A stretch of 64,000 nucleotides of DNA from Streptomyces sp. man185 (lineage in GTDB: Bacteria; Actinomycetota; Actinomycetes; Streptomycetales; Streptomycetaceae). Positions 9,599 through 18,487 of this stretch are shown here, piece by piece. Made by a program: the position numbers and the translations under genes. The stretch covers positions 62,001 through 126,000 of the forward strand of contig NTHE01000001.1 of NCBI GenBank assembly GCA_002551355.1, in the 5' to 3' direction. The notes below the pieces were generated by a model that saw nothing but the letters and a program-made list of their open reading frames with translations, searched no databases and had not been told where the DNA came from. The stretch's first letter is position 1. Every line of letters begins with the position of its first letter.

Positions 9599-11026
9599 AT
9601 GCCGCTCCACCGCGGTGCCCACCCGGAGCAGGACGAACCCTCCGACGAGCGGCGCAGGCTCGCCCTGAACCCGTTCTTCGGCGAGGCGGACCCGACGGCC
9701 GCGATGAACACCGCGCCGCCCCGGCACCGGCTGCCCGACGGGCCGCTGCCGCCGCTCACCGCCTACCGGCTGGTCCACGACGAGCTGATGCTCGACGGCA
9801 ACTCCCGGCTCAACCTGGCCACGTTCGTCACCACCTGGATGGAGCCGCAGGCCGGCGTCCTGATGGGCGAGTGCCGGGACAAGAACATGATCGACAAGGA
9901 CGAGTACCCGCGCACCGCCGAGTTGGAGCGGCGCTGTGTGGCGATGCTCGCCGACCTGTGGAACGCGCCCGATCCGGCCTCGACCGTGGGGTGTTCGACC
10001 ACCGGGTCGAGCGAGGCGTGCATGCTCGCGGGGCTCGCCCTGAAGCGGCGCTGGGCGAAGCGGAACGCGGACCGCTATCCGGCGACGGCGCGGCCCAATC
10101 TGGTGATGGGCGTCAATGTGCAGGTCTGCTGGGAGAAGTTCTGCAACTTCTGGGAGGTGGAGGCCCGGCTGGTGCCGATGGAGGGCGAGCGGTTCCACCT
10201 GGACCCGGCGGCCGCCGCCGAGCTCTGCGACGAGAACACCATCGGAGTCGTCGGGATCCTCGGCTCCACCTTCGACGGGTCCTACGAGCCGATCGCCGAA
10301 CTCTGCGCGGCCCTGGACGCCCTCCAGGAGCGCACCGGCCTCGACATCCCGGTCCATGTGGACGGGGCGTCCGGCGCGATGGTGGCACCCTTCCTCGACC
10401 CTGACCTGGTGTGGGACTTCCGGCTGCCGAGGGTGTCGTCGATCAACACCTCGGGGCACAAGTACGGCCTCGTCTATCCGGGGGTCGGCTGGGCACTGTG
10501 GCGTACGGCGGACGAGCTGCCGGAGGAGCTGGTCTTCCGGGTCAACTACCTGGGCGGCGACATGCCGACGTTCGCGCTGAACTTCTCCCGGCCCGGGGCG
10601 CAGGTGGTGGCGCAGTACTACACGTTCCTGCGCCTCGGGCGGGACGGCTACCGGGCGGTCCAGCAGGCCTCCCGGGACGTGGCCTGCTCACTGGCGCGTG
10701 CGGTGGAGGACCTCGGGGACTTCCGGCTGCTGACCCGGGGGGACGAGCTGCCGGTGTTCGCCTTCACGACGACCGGCGACGTCCACGCGTACGACGTCTT
10801 CGACGTGTCGCGCCGGCTGCGGGAGCGCGGCTGGCTGGTGCCCGCGTACACCTTCCCCGCCAACCGGCAGGATCTGTCGGTGCTGCGGGTGGTGTGCCGC
10901 AACGGCTTCTCCTCCGACCTGGCCGAGCTGATGATCGAGGACCTCCAGACACTGCTGCCCGAACTGCGCTCACAGAGCCACCCGTTGAGCCATGACCGGA
11001 CGGCCGCGACGGCCTTTCATCACTAG
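9599..11026 (+). CDS. gad: Glutamate decarboxylase
   Basis: This PLP enzyme decarboxylates glutamate to GABA and consumes a proton; it belongs to group II decarboxylases. The 475 residues start with the family leader LNPFFGEADPTAAMN and include CSTTGSSEACML for cofactor binding. HVDGASGAMVAPF carries the PLP aspartate, and INTSGHKYG carries the PLP lysine at residue 288. The ATG at 9599 is preceded by AGAGAAGGGC. No antiporter of GadC type is adjacent. It may be used in acid resistance or in GABA-shunt metabolism; the context does not settle this. Confidence 0.95.
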   Translation: MPLHRGAHPEQDEPSDERRRLALNPFFGEADPTAAMNTAPPRHRLPDGPLPPLTAYRLVHDELMLDGNSRLNLATFVTTWMEPQAGVLMGECRDKNMIDKDEYPRTAELERRCVAMLADLWNAPDPASTVGCSTTGSSEACMLAGLALKRRWAKRNADRYPATARPNLVMGVNVQVCWEKFCNFWEVEARLVPMEGERFHLDPAAAAELCDENTIGVVGILGSTFDGSYEPIAELCAALDALQERTGLDIPVHVDGASGAMVAPFLDPDLVWDFRLPRVSSINTSGHKYGLVYPGVGWALWRTADELPEELVFRVNYLGGDMPTFALNFSRPGAQVVAQYYTFLRLGRDGYRAVQQASRDVACSLARAVEDLGDFRLLTRGDELPVFAFTTTGDVHAYDVFDVSRRLRERGWLVPAYTFPANRQDLSVLRVVCRNGFSSDLAELMIEDLQTLLPELRSQSHPLSHDRTAATAFHH

Positions 11027-11175
11027 GGCCTGTCTGACCATTCCCGTCGTCGCCCGCAGGGGCGGCCGCGCGGCGTCAGGTGCGTGCTCTCGGCGTGCCG
11101 GCCGCAGGCCCTCGTCCTGTGACAGCTCGGCCGAAACCGGGGCAGGGTGCCTTCCCGCTGCTGTAGGTTCCTGCC

Positions 11176-11991
11176 ATGTCCACGAGCAAAGACCTGGAGA
11201 ACCCGGAATCGCGGTTCTCCGCGTTGCTGGGGAGCGCGGCGCGGCTTCCGGGCGTACGGATCGACCGGGCTTCGTATCTGCGCAGAGCGCTGGCCCGCCA
11301 CTGCTCCGAGGCGGAGGTCCGCAGGGCGATCGAGCAGAGCCCTGCGGCGGCGGGCATTCCCCTGGAGGTCCTGGAGCGGGTGGCCAACGAGTCCATCGCC
11401 TATGAGACCGCCAAGGTGAGCGCCTTCTCCGCGGCAGCGGGCATGCCCGGCATCCTGGCCCTGCCCGCCACCGTGCCCGCCGACTTGGCGCAGTACACCG
11501 GCCATGTGCTGCGCATCGCCCAGAAGCTCGCCTACCTCTACAGCTGGCCCGATCTGTTCTCCGAGGGCGCCGACCTGGACGACGCGACCAGGAGCGTCCT
11601 CACGCTCTTCGTCGGCGTGATGTTCGGTACCCAGTCGGCGAACACCGCGGTAGGGAAGGTCGCGACCATGATGTCGCGGGAGGTCGCCAGGAAGCTGCCG
11701 CAAAAAGCGCTCACTCAGGGGGTCGTCTACCCCGTGGTGAAGAAGGTCGCGGGCTATCTGGGCGTCCAGATGACGAAGCAGACCTTCGCGAAGTCCGTCT
11801 CGAAAGCGATTCCCGTCATCGGAGCCGTGGTCTCCGGCGGGCTCACCCTCGCGACCTTCCGTCCCATGGCGAAGCGGCTCAAGAAACATCTCTCCGGCCT
11901 GGATCTGGCGAAGCCGGCGCCCGGCGTGGTGATCGGGGAGGTCGTCGCCGTCCACGACTCCCCGATCCACGATCAGGGCCGAGCCGTCTGA
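11176..11991 (+). CDS. EcsC-family protein
   Basis: A 271-residue protein resembling the EcsC family, named for a Bacillus gene beside an ABC transporter; molecular function is unknown. The recognisable core runs from about residue 65 (NESIAYETAKVSAFSAAAG) through PATVPADLAQYTGHVLRIAQKLAYLYGW-like sequence (SW here) to GVVSGGLTLATFRPMAKRLKK. Several moderately hydrophobic helices suggest membrane association. It converges on the ABC exporter pair with only 21 bases between stops. Confidence 0.72.
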   Translation: MSTSKDLENPESRFSALLGSAARLPGVRIDRASYLRRALARHCSEAEVRRAIEQSPAAAGIPLEVLERVANESIAYETAKVSAFSAAAGMPGILALPATVPADLAQYTGHVLRIAQKLAYLYSWPDLFSEGADLDDATRSVLTLFVGVMFGTQSANTAVGKVATMMSREVARKLPQKALTQGVVYPVVKKVAGYLGVQMTKQTFAKSVSKAIPVIGAVVSGGLTLATFRPMAKRLKKHLSGLDLAKPAPGVVIGEVVAVHDSPIHDQGRAV

Positions 11992-12012
11992 CGCGCGGGC
12001 GCCAGGGCCCGG

Positions 12013-12852
12013 CTACCGGCTCAGCCGCGCGAACCTCCTCACCGCCAGAGGGAAGAACACCGCGATGATGGCCACCGGCCAGAGGACCGCCAGCAGTTGA
12101 GCGTGTTCGGCGGCCCAGGATCCGGTGGCGCCCCCCGGGTTGCCGAACAACTCCCTTACCGCGGTGGCGGTCGCGGACATGGGGTTCCACTCGACCACCG
12201 CGCCCAGCCACCCCGGCATCGACTCCGGGGTGGCGAACACGTTGGAGAGGAAGCCGACCGGCCAGACCAGGATCTGGACCGCCGAGACCATCTCCGGCCG
12301 CTCCGCGACCATGGCGAGGTGGATGCCGACCCAGAGCATCGCGAACCGCAGCAGAAGCAGGAGCCCCACCGCTCCCAGCGCGGCCGCCGCCCCGTCGTGC
12401 CAGCGCCAGCCGACCGCGTAACCGACCCCGGTCAGCACCGCGAGCGAGACCACCGACTGGAGCATGTCCGCGGCGCTGCGGCCCACCAGCACCGCGCCGG
12501 GGGCCATCGGCATCGAGCGGAACCGGTCGATGACGCCCTTGCCGAGGTCCTGGGTGACCGCGAGCATCGTCGCCTCCAGGCCGAAGGCCATGGTCAGCGC
12601 GAGCATCCCGGGGACCAGGAAGTCGGTGGGGTCGCCGTCCACGCCCCGGCCGCCGCCGACCAGGTACGTGAACATCAGGAGCAGCATCACCGGGAACGCC
12701 AGGTTGACGAGGACCGCGACGGGCTGCCGGGCCCAGTGCGCCAGTTCGCGGCGGGTCATGGTCCAGGAGTCGGCCAGCGCCCAGCCGAGCCGCGAGGGCG
12801 CCCCGCGCTCGCCGCCGCCCGGTCCGGGTAGCGCCGTCGTCGTCGCGCTCAT
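12013..12852 (-). CDS. ABC-2 type transporter permease, drug-exporter (DrrB) type
   Basis: This 279-residue membrane protein has six hydrophobic segments after a short cytoplasmic leader. It carries the DrrB-like ABC-2 signature region ([20 protein letters not shown], then [26 protein letters not shown]). It would form the membrane channel for the ATP-binding protein encoded just upstream. The ATG at 12852 overlaps the stop of that gene by four bases (ATGA), so translation is probably coupled. The exported compound is unknown. Adjacent PadR control and repeated operators suggest inducible export. Confidence 0.9.
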   Translation of the reverse strand: MSATTTALPGPGGGERGAPSRLGWALADSWTMTRRELAHWARQPVAVLVNLAFPVMLLLMFTYLVGGGRGVDGDPTDFLVPGMLALTMAFGLEATMLAVTQDLGKGVIDRFRSMPMAPGAVLVGRSAADMLQSVVSLAVLTGVGYAVGWRWHDGAAAALGAVGLLLLLRFAMLWVGIHLAMVAERPEMVSAVQILVWPVGFLSNVFATPESMPGWLGAVVEWNPMSATATAVRELFGNPGGATGSWAAEHAQLLAVLWPVAIIAVFFPLAVRRFARLSR

Positions 12853-13814
12853 GCCGCCACCTCCGCCTTCTCCGTACGCCGTTCCTCGGCGGGCCGTCCG
12901 GTCAGGGACAGGAACACCTCGTCCAGGGTCGGGCGGCGCACCGCGATGTCCTCCGCCTCGATGCCCGCCTCCGCCAGCACCCGCACCGTCCGGGTCAGGG
13001 CCGCCATCCGGTCCGGGGCGGGCGCGCCGATCAGACGCCGGTCGGGGTCGAGCGTCAGGTCCTCGCGGCCCAGCAGGGCGGCGGCCTCCGCCAGCCGGGC
13101 CGCGTCGCGAAGGACGACGTCGATCCGGTCGCCGCCGACGCGGGCCTTCAGCTCGTCCGAGGTCCCCTCGGCGACCGCCCGGCCGCCGTCGATCAGGGAG
13201 ATCCGGTCGGCCAACTGGTCCGCCTCCTCCAGGTATTGCGTGGTCAGCAGCACCGTGGTGCCGCCGCCCACCAGGGACCGCACCGCTTCCCACACCTCGG
13301 TCCGGCCGCGCGGGTCGAGGCCGGTCGTCGGCTCGTCCAGGAACAGCACGTCCGGGTCGGTGATCAGCGACGCGGCCAGGTCGAGCCGCCTGCGCATGCC
13401 GCCGCTGTACTGCTTGACGGCCTTGCGGCCGGTGTCCGCGAGGCCGAACCGTTCCAGGAGCTCGTCCGCCCGGCTGCCCGCCCGGCGTGCGCCCAGGTGG
13501 TACAGCCGCCCGAACATCTCCAGGTTCTGCCGCCCGCCGAGCTGCTCGTCCACCGCCGCGTGCTGCCCGAGCAGCCCGATCCTGCGCCGCACCTCGCCCG
13601 CCCGCTCGCGGACGTCGAGGCCGGACACGGTCACCCGGCCCGCGTCGTGGCGCAGCAGCGTCGACATGATCCGTACGGCGGTGGTCTTGCCCGCCCCGTT
13701 GGGGCCGAGCACCCCGTGCACGGTGCCGCTGCCGACGGCCAGATCCAGTCCGTCCAGGGCCCGCTTCTCCCCGTACCGCTTGTGCACGCCGTCCATCACG
13801 ATCGCCTCGGTCAC
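12849..13814 (-). CDS. ABC transporter ATP-binding protein, DrrA type
   Basis: The nucleotide-binding subunit of the exporter. Walker A is GPNGAGKTT, the Q-loop lies in [13 protein letters not shown], the signature is [10 protein letters not shown], and Walker B is [13 protein letters not shown]. The C-terminal extension ends with [17 protein letters not shown], as in DrrA-like drug-resistance ATPases. Starts at GTG 13844, GTG 13814 and ATG 13796 are all possible. I chose 13814 because it gives the common [15 protein letters not shown] opening. A perfect inverted repeat at 13851-13866 lies just upstream and probably serves as the operator. Confidence 0.92.
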   Translation of the reverse strand: MTEAIVMDGVHKRYGEKRALDGLDLAVGSGTVHGVLGPNGAGKTTAVRIMSTLLRHDAGRVTVSGLDVRERAGEVRRRIGLLGQHAAVDEQLGGRQNLEMFGRLYHLGARRAGSRADELLERFGLADTGRKAVKQYSGGMRRRLDLAASLITDPDVLFLDEPTTGLDPRGRTEVWEAVRSLVGGGTTVLLTTQYLEEADQLADRISLIDGGRAVAEGTSDELKARVGGDRIDVVLRDAARLAEAAALLGREDLTLDPDRRLIGAPAPDRMAALTRTVRVLAEAGIEAEDIAVRRPTLDEVFLSLTGRPAEERRTEKAEVAA

Positions 13815-13850
13815 ACTCCCCGCCGCCCTTCCACGCCTTCGCACCCCTTG

Positions 13851-13866
13851 TAGTCAAACTTGACTA
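13851..13866. promoter_or_regulatory. Putative PadR operator upstream of the ABC exporter
   Basis: TAGTCAA-AC-TTGACTA is a perfect 7+2+7 inverted repeat, 37 bases before the chosen start of the ATP-binding gene. Related sites occur at 13899-13910 and 14565-14580 around padR. The shared core and position point to binding by the adjacent PadR protein; this is inference. Confidence 0.6.
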
Positions 13867-13898
13867 GTAGCTCGAAGGTAAACCCGCCGACGGCATTC

Positions 13899-13910
13899 GT
13901 CAAACTTGAT
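13899..13910. promoter_or_regulatory. Second PadR-like half-site pair at the end of padR
   Basis: GTCAA-AC-TTGAT is a one-mismatch version of the operator at 13851-13866, 48 bases away. It abuts the padR stop and may form a tandem operator with the first site. Confidence 0.45.
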
Positions 13911-14551
13911 CAGTCGTGGTCCCCGGGATCGGGCACACCGGTGGCGTAGGGGTTCTCCTCACCCTCGGCGAGCACGCCGACGAACGGGTCGCCCTCGCCC
14001 GCGAAGCTGTACGCGCCGCCCTCGATGCGCTCGATCAGGCCCCGGGTCCACTCCGCGCCGGCGTCGGCCGAGTGCACCCACAGGTTCATGATCTCGCCGA
14101 TGTGGCCGAGGGATTCGGGGCCGTCCTCGGGCGTGTAGTACTCGGTGACCCCGTCCCGCCACCCCTTCATGGCCTCGACCCGCTCCTTGAGCAGCGCGAC
14201 CGCCTCATCGCGGGGCAGGTCGACGATGAAGCCGACCCCCGCCGAGAGGACGTCCATGTTCTGGTCGTAGGAGCGGATGGCGTCCCGCAGCAGGGCGCGA
14301 TACTCCTCAAGACCCTCGTCGGTGACCTCGTACTCGGTGCGCGGCGGGCCGCCGACCGTGGAGGGGGCCGTCTCGTGCGCGCGGAGCAGTCCCTGCTTCG
14401 CCATCTGCTTCAGGGCGTGGTAGATCGACCCGGGCTTGGCGTTGGACCACTCGTGCGCGCCCCAGTACTCCAGGTCGTTGCGGACCTGATAGCCGTGCGC
14501 CCGGCCGTGCATGCGCACGGCGCCGAGGACCAGAAGCCGGATCGCGGACAT
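13910..14551 (-). CDS. PadR family transcriptional regulator
   Basis: A 213-residue regulator of the PadR-s2-like type. The N-terminal winged helix (residues about 5-80) contains HGYQVRNDLEYWGAHEWSNAKPGSIYHALKQMA and the wing TEYEVTDEGLEEY. The C-terminal part is helical and probably dimerises. PadR proteins repress adjacent efflux genes and usually respond to small aromatic or drug-like ligands. It lies upstream of the ABC exporter on the same strand and 15 bases after the MFS gene. The operator-like repeats on both sides of the gene suggest autorepression and control of the exporter. Confidence 0.9.
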   Translation of the reverse strand: MSAIRLLVLGAVRMHGRAHGYQVRNDLEYWGAHEWSNAKPGSIYHALKQMAKQGLLRAHETAPSTVGGPPRTEYEVTDEGLEEYRALLRDAIRSYDQNMDVLSAGVGFIVDLPRDEAVALLKERVEAMKGWRDGVTEYYTPEDGPESLGHIGEIMNLWVHSADAGAEWTRGLIERIEGGAYSFAGEGDPFVGVLAEGEENPYATGVPDPGDHD

Positions 14552-14564
14552 GACACTCCTTCGT

Positions 14565-14580
14565 ATTCAACTTTGACTAG
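14565..14580. promoter_or_regulatory. Putative PadR operator upstream of padR
   Basis: TATTCAA-CT-TTGACTA matches the 13851 operator with one arm mismatch. It lies 13 bases before the padR start and overlaps the last codon and stop of the MFS gene, so a padR promoter would sit inside the MFS 3' end. Confidence 0.5.
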
Positions 14581-15892
14581 GGTAGCCCCGCCCGCTTGCG
14601 TCCGGGCGGCAGGTGTGCCCCCGGGTGCGTACGGCCGGGGCCAGCAGCGCCGCGACGAGGCACCCGGCCGCCAGCGCGGCCCACACCACGTCGTACGTGC
14701 CGAACACGTCCCGCGCGGTGGCCCCGAGGAACGCCGACGCGCCGGCCCCCAGTTGATGGGCCGCGTTCGTCCACCCGAAGACGATGGGGCCGTCCTCCCC
14801 GTACACGCGGCGGGTCAGCTCGATGACGGGCGGCACGGTCGCGACGTCGACGAGTCCGTAGACCGCCACGAACAGGAGCATCGGGGCCGTGACCGTGGAG
14901 GTGAACACCAGGGGCAGAGCAAGGAGGGTGAGCGCGCGGACGGCGAAGCAGACGGTCAGCACCCGGCGCGGGTCGAACCGGTCGGTCAGCCAGCCGGCCA
15001 GCAGCGCGCCGAGGGCGGAGAAGATCCCGACGAGGGACAGCAGCGAGGCCGCCGCCGTGGCCCGCATGCCGTGATCGTGAGCGGCGGGCGCCCAGTTGGA
15101 CCACATGATGCCGTTGGTGGACGCCCCGCAGAGCGCGAACGCCCCGGCCAGCAGCCAGAACGGGCCGGTGCGCACCGCCACCAGGAGGACCTTCAGCGTG
15201 CGCGCCGCCGCCCCGGCGGCCGGGGGCGGACGGGGCACGGACTCCCTTGCGCCGTAAGGCTTCACGCCCACGTCGGCCGGGTGGTCGCGCAGCAGCAGAA
15301 ACACCAGGGCGGCCACCGCCAGGGCCACGAGCGCGAGCGTCACCACCGGCGGACGCCAGCCGAAACGGCCGACGGACCAGGCCAGCAGCGGCAGGAAGAG
15401 CAACTGGCCCAGATGACTGGAGGAGCTGAGCGCACCGGTCACCAGGGAGCGCCGCCGGTCGAACCAGCGGGCGGTCACCCCGGCGGCGAACGTCATGGTC
15501 AGGCAGCCGCTGCCGAGGCCGATCAGCACACCCCAGTACGCGACCAGCTGCCACGGCCGCGTCATCACGCCGGTGAGCAGCGCCCCCGCCGCGACCAGCA
15601 GCAGCGCGCCCATCACCACCCGGCGGGCCCCGATCCGGTCCATCAGCGCCGCCGCGAACGGGGCGGTGAGGCCGAAGAGCACCATGTTCACCGAGGCGGC
15701 GAGCGCGATCTGCCCGCGCTCCCAGGCGTACTCCTCGTGCAGGGGCGTCACCAGCAGACCGGGCACGGTGGTGAACGCGCCCGCCGTCACGATGGCCGCG
15801 GCCGCGACGGCGGCCATCAGCCATGCGCGGTGGACCCGGGGCGGGAGACGAGTGGGCGGTACGTACGGGGAGGTCGAGGTCGAAGGGGCCAT
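14567..15892 (-). CDS. MFS transporter
   Basis: A 441-residue permease with twelve predicted membrane segments. The loop 2-3 motif is MDRIGARRVVMGALLL, with a corresponding WLTDRFDPRRVLTVC in the second half, as expected for the major facilitator superfamily. I took the ATG at 15892 (MAPSTSTSPYVPP); the long upstream open frame lacks protein-like composition and overlaps the divergent regulator. Substrate is not evident. It resembles monocarboxylate-type or drug-type MFS proteins. It is divergent from a GlxA-type regulator, which may control it. Confidence 0.88.
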   Translation of the reverse strand: MAPSTSTSPYVPPTRLPPRVHRAWLMAAVAAAAIVTAGAFTTVPGLLVTPLHEEYAWERGQIALAASVNMVLFGLTAPFAAALMDRIGARRVVMGALLLVAAGALLTGVMTRPWQLVAYWGVLIGLGSGCLTMTFAAGVTARWFDRRRSLVTGALSSSSHLGQLLFLPLLAWSVGRFGWRPPVVTLALVALAVAALVFLLLRDHPADVGVKPYGARESVPRPPPAAGAAARTLKVLLVAVRTGPFWLLAGAFALCGASTNGIMWSNWAPAAHDHGMRATAAASLLSLVGIFSALGALLAGWLTDRFDPRRVLTVCFAVRALTLLALPLVFTSTVTAPMLLFVAVYGLVDVATVPPVIELTRRVYGEDGPIVFGWTNAAHQLGAGASAFLGATARDVFGTYDVVWAALAAGCLVAALLAPAVRTRGHTCRPDASGRGYPSQS

Positions 15893-15962
15893 ACGAGCAG
15901 CCTGGCGAGCGGGACCCGCCCTCACGAGTGTCCCGATGGACCAGGTGCGCAAGGATATGGCC

Positions 15963-16964
15963 ATGACGGTCTTCATCCACCCCGGGCGGCACCACGTCGC
16001 CGTGCTCGCCCGCGCGGTCCTGCTCCCCATCGAGCTGGGCATCGTCCACCAGCTCTTCGGCCAGGCCCGGCAGGGGGCATCGGCGGACGGCGAGCCGCTG
16101 TACGAGGTCGCCACCTGCTCCCCGACGCCCGGCGACGTGCGCACGGACGGCGACTTCACCGTGGCCGTCGCGCACGGGCCCGAGGCGCTGGCCGAGGCCG
16201 ACACGGTGATCGTGCTGTCGTCGTACGAGGACTACGTCCAGGAGACGCCCGCGCTCCCGGCCCCACTGGCGCAGGCGCTCGCGCTGATCCGGCCCGGCGT
16301 CCGGGTGGCCTCGATCTGCACCGGCGCGTTCGTCCTGGCCTCGGCCGGACTGCTCGACGGGCACACGGCCACCACCCACTGGCGGTACACGGATCTGTTC
16401 GCCCGGCTCTTCCCCAGCGTCGAGCTGGATCCGGACGTGCTCTACACCGACGGGGGGTCCGTCCTGACCTCGGCGGGCTGTGCCGCCGGGATCGACCTGT
16501 GCCTGCACATGATCCGGCGCGACCACGGGACGGCCGTCGCGGGCGACGTGGCCCGGCGCACGGTCGTGCCGCCCCACCGCGAGGGCGGCCAGGTGCAGTA
16601 CATCCGGCGGCCGGTTGCCGGACGGTCGGCCCCGGGGACCTCGGCCGCCCGTGACTGGGCGCTGCGGCGGCTCCAGGAGCCGATCACACTGGGGCAGTTG
16701 GCGGCCCGGGAGTCGATGAGCGTGCGGCACTTCACCCGGCGGTTCCGGGAGGAGTCCGGCATGACGCCCATGGCCTGGCTGACCCGGCAACGTATCGAGC
16801 TGGCACGGGAGTTGCTGGAGGAGTCGGACACACCCGTGGAGCAGGTCGCCGTCCGCGCCGGGCTCGGCACGGCGGCCAATCTGCGCCACCACTTCCACAC
16901 GGCGCTGGGCGTCTCGCCGAGCGCCTACCGCACCACGTTCCGAGGGCCTGAGCAGCGTTCGTGA
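15963..16964 (+). CDS. GlxA family transcriptional regulator (DJ-1/PfpI domain plus AraC HTH)
   Basis: A 333-residue regulator. Residues about 5-190 form a class I glutamine amidotransferase-like DJ-1/PfpI domain with the nucleophile-elbow sequence SICTGAFVLASAGLLDG. Residues about 225-325 form an AraC-type double HTH (LAARESMSVRHFTRRFREE, then VRAGLGTAANLRHHF). The ATG at 15963 has AAGGA seven bases upstream. It is divergent from the MFS gene with 70 bases between starts, and its stop is 7 bases from the convergent aldehyde dehydrogenase gene. The ligand is unknown. Confidence 0.9.
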   Translation: MTVFIHPGRHHVAVLARAVLLPIELGIVHQLFGQARQGASADGEPLYEVATCSPTPGDVRTDGDFTVAVAHGPEALAEADTVIVLSSYEDYVQETPALPAPLAQALALIRPGVRVASICTGAFVLASAGLLDGHTATTHWRYTDLFARLFPSVELDPDVLYTDGGSVLTSAGCAAGIDLCLHMIRRDHGTAVAGDVARRTVVPPHREGGQVQYIRRPVAGRSAPGTSAARDWALRRLQEPITLGQLAARESMSVRHFTRRFREESGMTPMAWLTRQRIELARELLEESDTPVEQVAVRAGLGTAANLRHHFHTALGVSPSAYRTTFRGPEQRS

Positions 16965-16971
16965 CGCGCCG

Positions 16972-18429
16972 TCAGTACGGAAAGACCGAGCGGCCGTGCT
17001 GAATCGACATCCACCGCTGCGTGGTGAACGCCTCCACCGCCGCCTCGCCGTTCAGCCGCCCCACCCCGGACGTCTTCTCGCCGCCGAACGCGACCAGCGG
17101 ATCGTCCTGCACGGTGGAGTCGTTGACGTGGAACATCCCGCTGACGATGCGCTGCGCGAACTTCACGCCGCGCTCCGCGTCCCGGGTGTGGACCGCGCCG
17201 CTGAGACCGTACGGGCCCTCGTTGACGATCCGTACGGCCTCCTCCTCGCCGTCGAACGTCATCAGCAGGGCCACCGGTCCGAGGATCTCCTGGTGCAGCA
17301 GCGGGGAGTCCTCCGCGAGGCCGGTGAGGACGGTCGGCCCGACGACGTTGCCGACGGTCCGGCCCCGCACGAGGGCCCTCGCGCCGTCCGCGATCGCCCG
17401 GTCCACCAGGGCGTCCAGCGCGTCGGCCTGGAAGGCGTTGATGACCGGCCCGATCCTGGTCTCCGGATCCCTCGGGTCGCCTGCCCGGAGGGCGGCCACC
17501 TCTGCGGTGAACCGCTCGGTGAACTCCGCGGCCACCGACCGGTCCACCAGGATCCGGTTGGCCGCCATGCTCACCTGCCCCTGGTGCAGGAAGCGGCTGA
17601 AGACGGCGGCCTGGACCGCATAGTCGATGTCGGCGTCCTCCAGCACCACCAGGGCGCTGTTCCCGCTCAGTTCGAGGATGGTCCGCTTGAAGGCGCCGGC
17701 CGCCGTGGCGGCGATGTGCCGGCCGACCCGGTCGGAGCCGGTGAACGAGATCACCTTGGGCACGGGGTGCTCGATGAACGCGTCGCCGATCTCGGCGCTG
17801 TCGGTGATCACCACGTTGAGCAGCCCGGCGGGCAGCCCCGCGTCCTCGAATATCTTCGCTATCAGCCCGCCGCCGACGACCGGGGCGTTCTGATGGGGCT
17901 TCACGACGACCGCATTGCCGAGCGCCAGGGCGGGCGCGACGGACTTCATCGTCACCAGGAAAGGGAAGTTGAAGGCGCTGATGACGCCGACGACGCCGAC
18001 GGGCAGCCGGTAGAGCCGGTTCTCCCGGCCGTCCCCCACGGCGGGCAGCAGCCGCCCGGTGGGCCGGAGCGCCTGGCGGGTCGCCTCCTTCAGGAACTCC
18101 GTCGCGCTGAGGACCTCGTACCGGGCCCGCAGCCGGGTGCCGCCCAGTTCGTCGGTGATCGCCTCGGCGATCTGCTCGGATCGCTCTTCGGTGATCCGGA
18201 GCGCGCGTTCGAGGACGGCGCGCCGCTCGTACGGGTTGACCGCGGCCCACTCCTGCTGCGCCCGCTCGGCCGCTCGATAGGCCCGGTCGACCTCCAGCGC
18301 GGTGGCCACGGTGACGGCGGCGAGTTTCTCACCGTTGTAGGGATTGAAATCGATGATGTCCCACGAGCCGCTGCCGGTCAGCCACTCGCCGTCGATGTAC
18401 TGGTGGGCCAGTTCATGGAAGAAGGACAT
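16972..18429 (-). CDS. Aldehyde dehydrogenase family protein with catalytic Cys replaced by Ser
   Basis: A 485-residue member of the aldehyde dehydrogenase superfamily, closest in feel to benzaldehyde or vanillin dehydrogenases. NAD-binding and active-site features are present: FNFPF at 154-158, the glycine region FTGSDRVG, the general-base glutamate in LELSGNS at about 253, and the C-terminal LGPVA and FGGEKTSG blocks. The nucleophile position reads HQGQVSMAANR, so residue 287 is Ser (codon AGC at 17569-17571) where the family has Cys. AAGGGA lies six bases before the ATG. It may be inactive as a dehydrogenase, or use a different chemistry. Confidence 0.9.
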   Translation of the reverse strand: MSFFHELAHQYIDGEWLTGSGSWDIIDFNPYNGEKLAAVTVATALEVDRAYRAAERAQQEWAAVNPYERRAVLERALRITEERSEQIAEAITDELGGTRLRARYEVLSATEFLKEATRQALRPTGRLLPAVGDGRENRLYRLPVGVVGVISAFNFPFLVTMKSVAPALALGNAVVVKPHQNAPVVGGGLIAKIFEDAGLPAGLLNVVITDSAEIGDAFIEHPVPKVISFTGSDRVGRHIAATAAGAFKRTILELSGNSALVVLEDADIDYAVQAAVFSRFLHQGQVSMAANRILVDRSVAAEFTERFTAEVAALRAGDPRDPETRIGPVINAFQADALDALVDRAIADGARALVRGRTVGNVVGPTVLTGLAEDSPLLHQEILGPVALLMTFDGEEEAVRIVNEGPYGLSGAVHTRDAERGVKFAQRIVSGMFHVNDSTVQDDPLVAFGGEKTSGVGRLNGEAAVEAFTTQRWMSIQHGRSVFPY

Positions 18430-18487
18430 GCAATCCCTTACTGCAGGCGTTCGCAGACTCCTGATGCGACGTCATCGTAACGAGAAA

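Noticed and set aside
12013..13857. ABC permease and ATPase read as one 614-residue protein
   Set aside because: The upstream half of that frame is not the ATPase frame. The two true genes overlap by ATGA and each shows its own family motifs.
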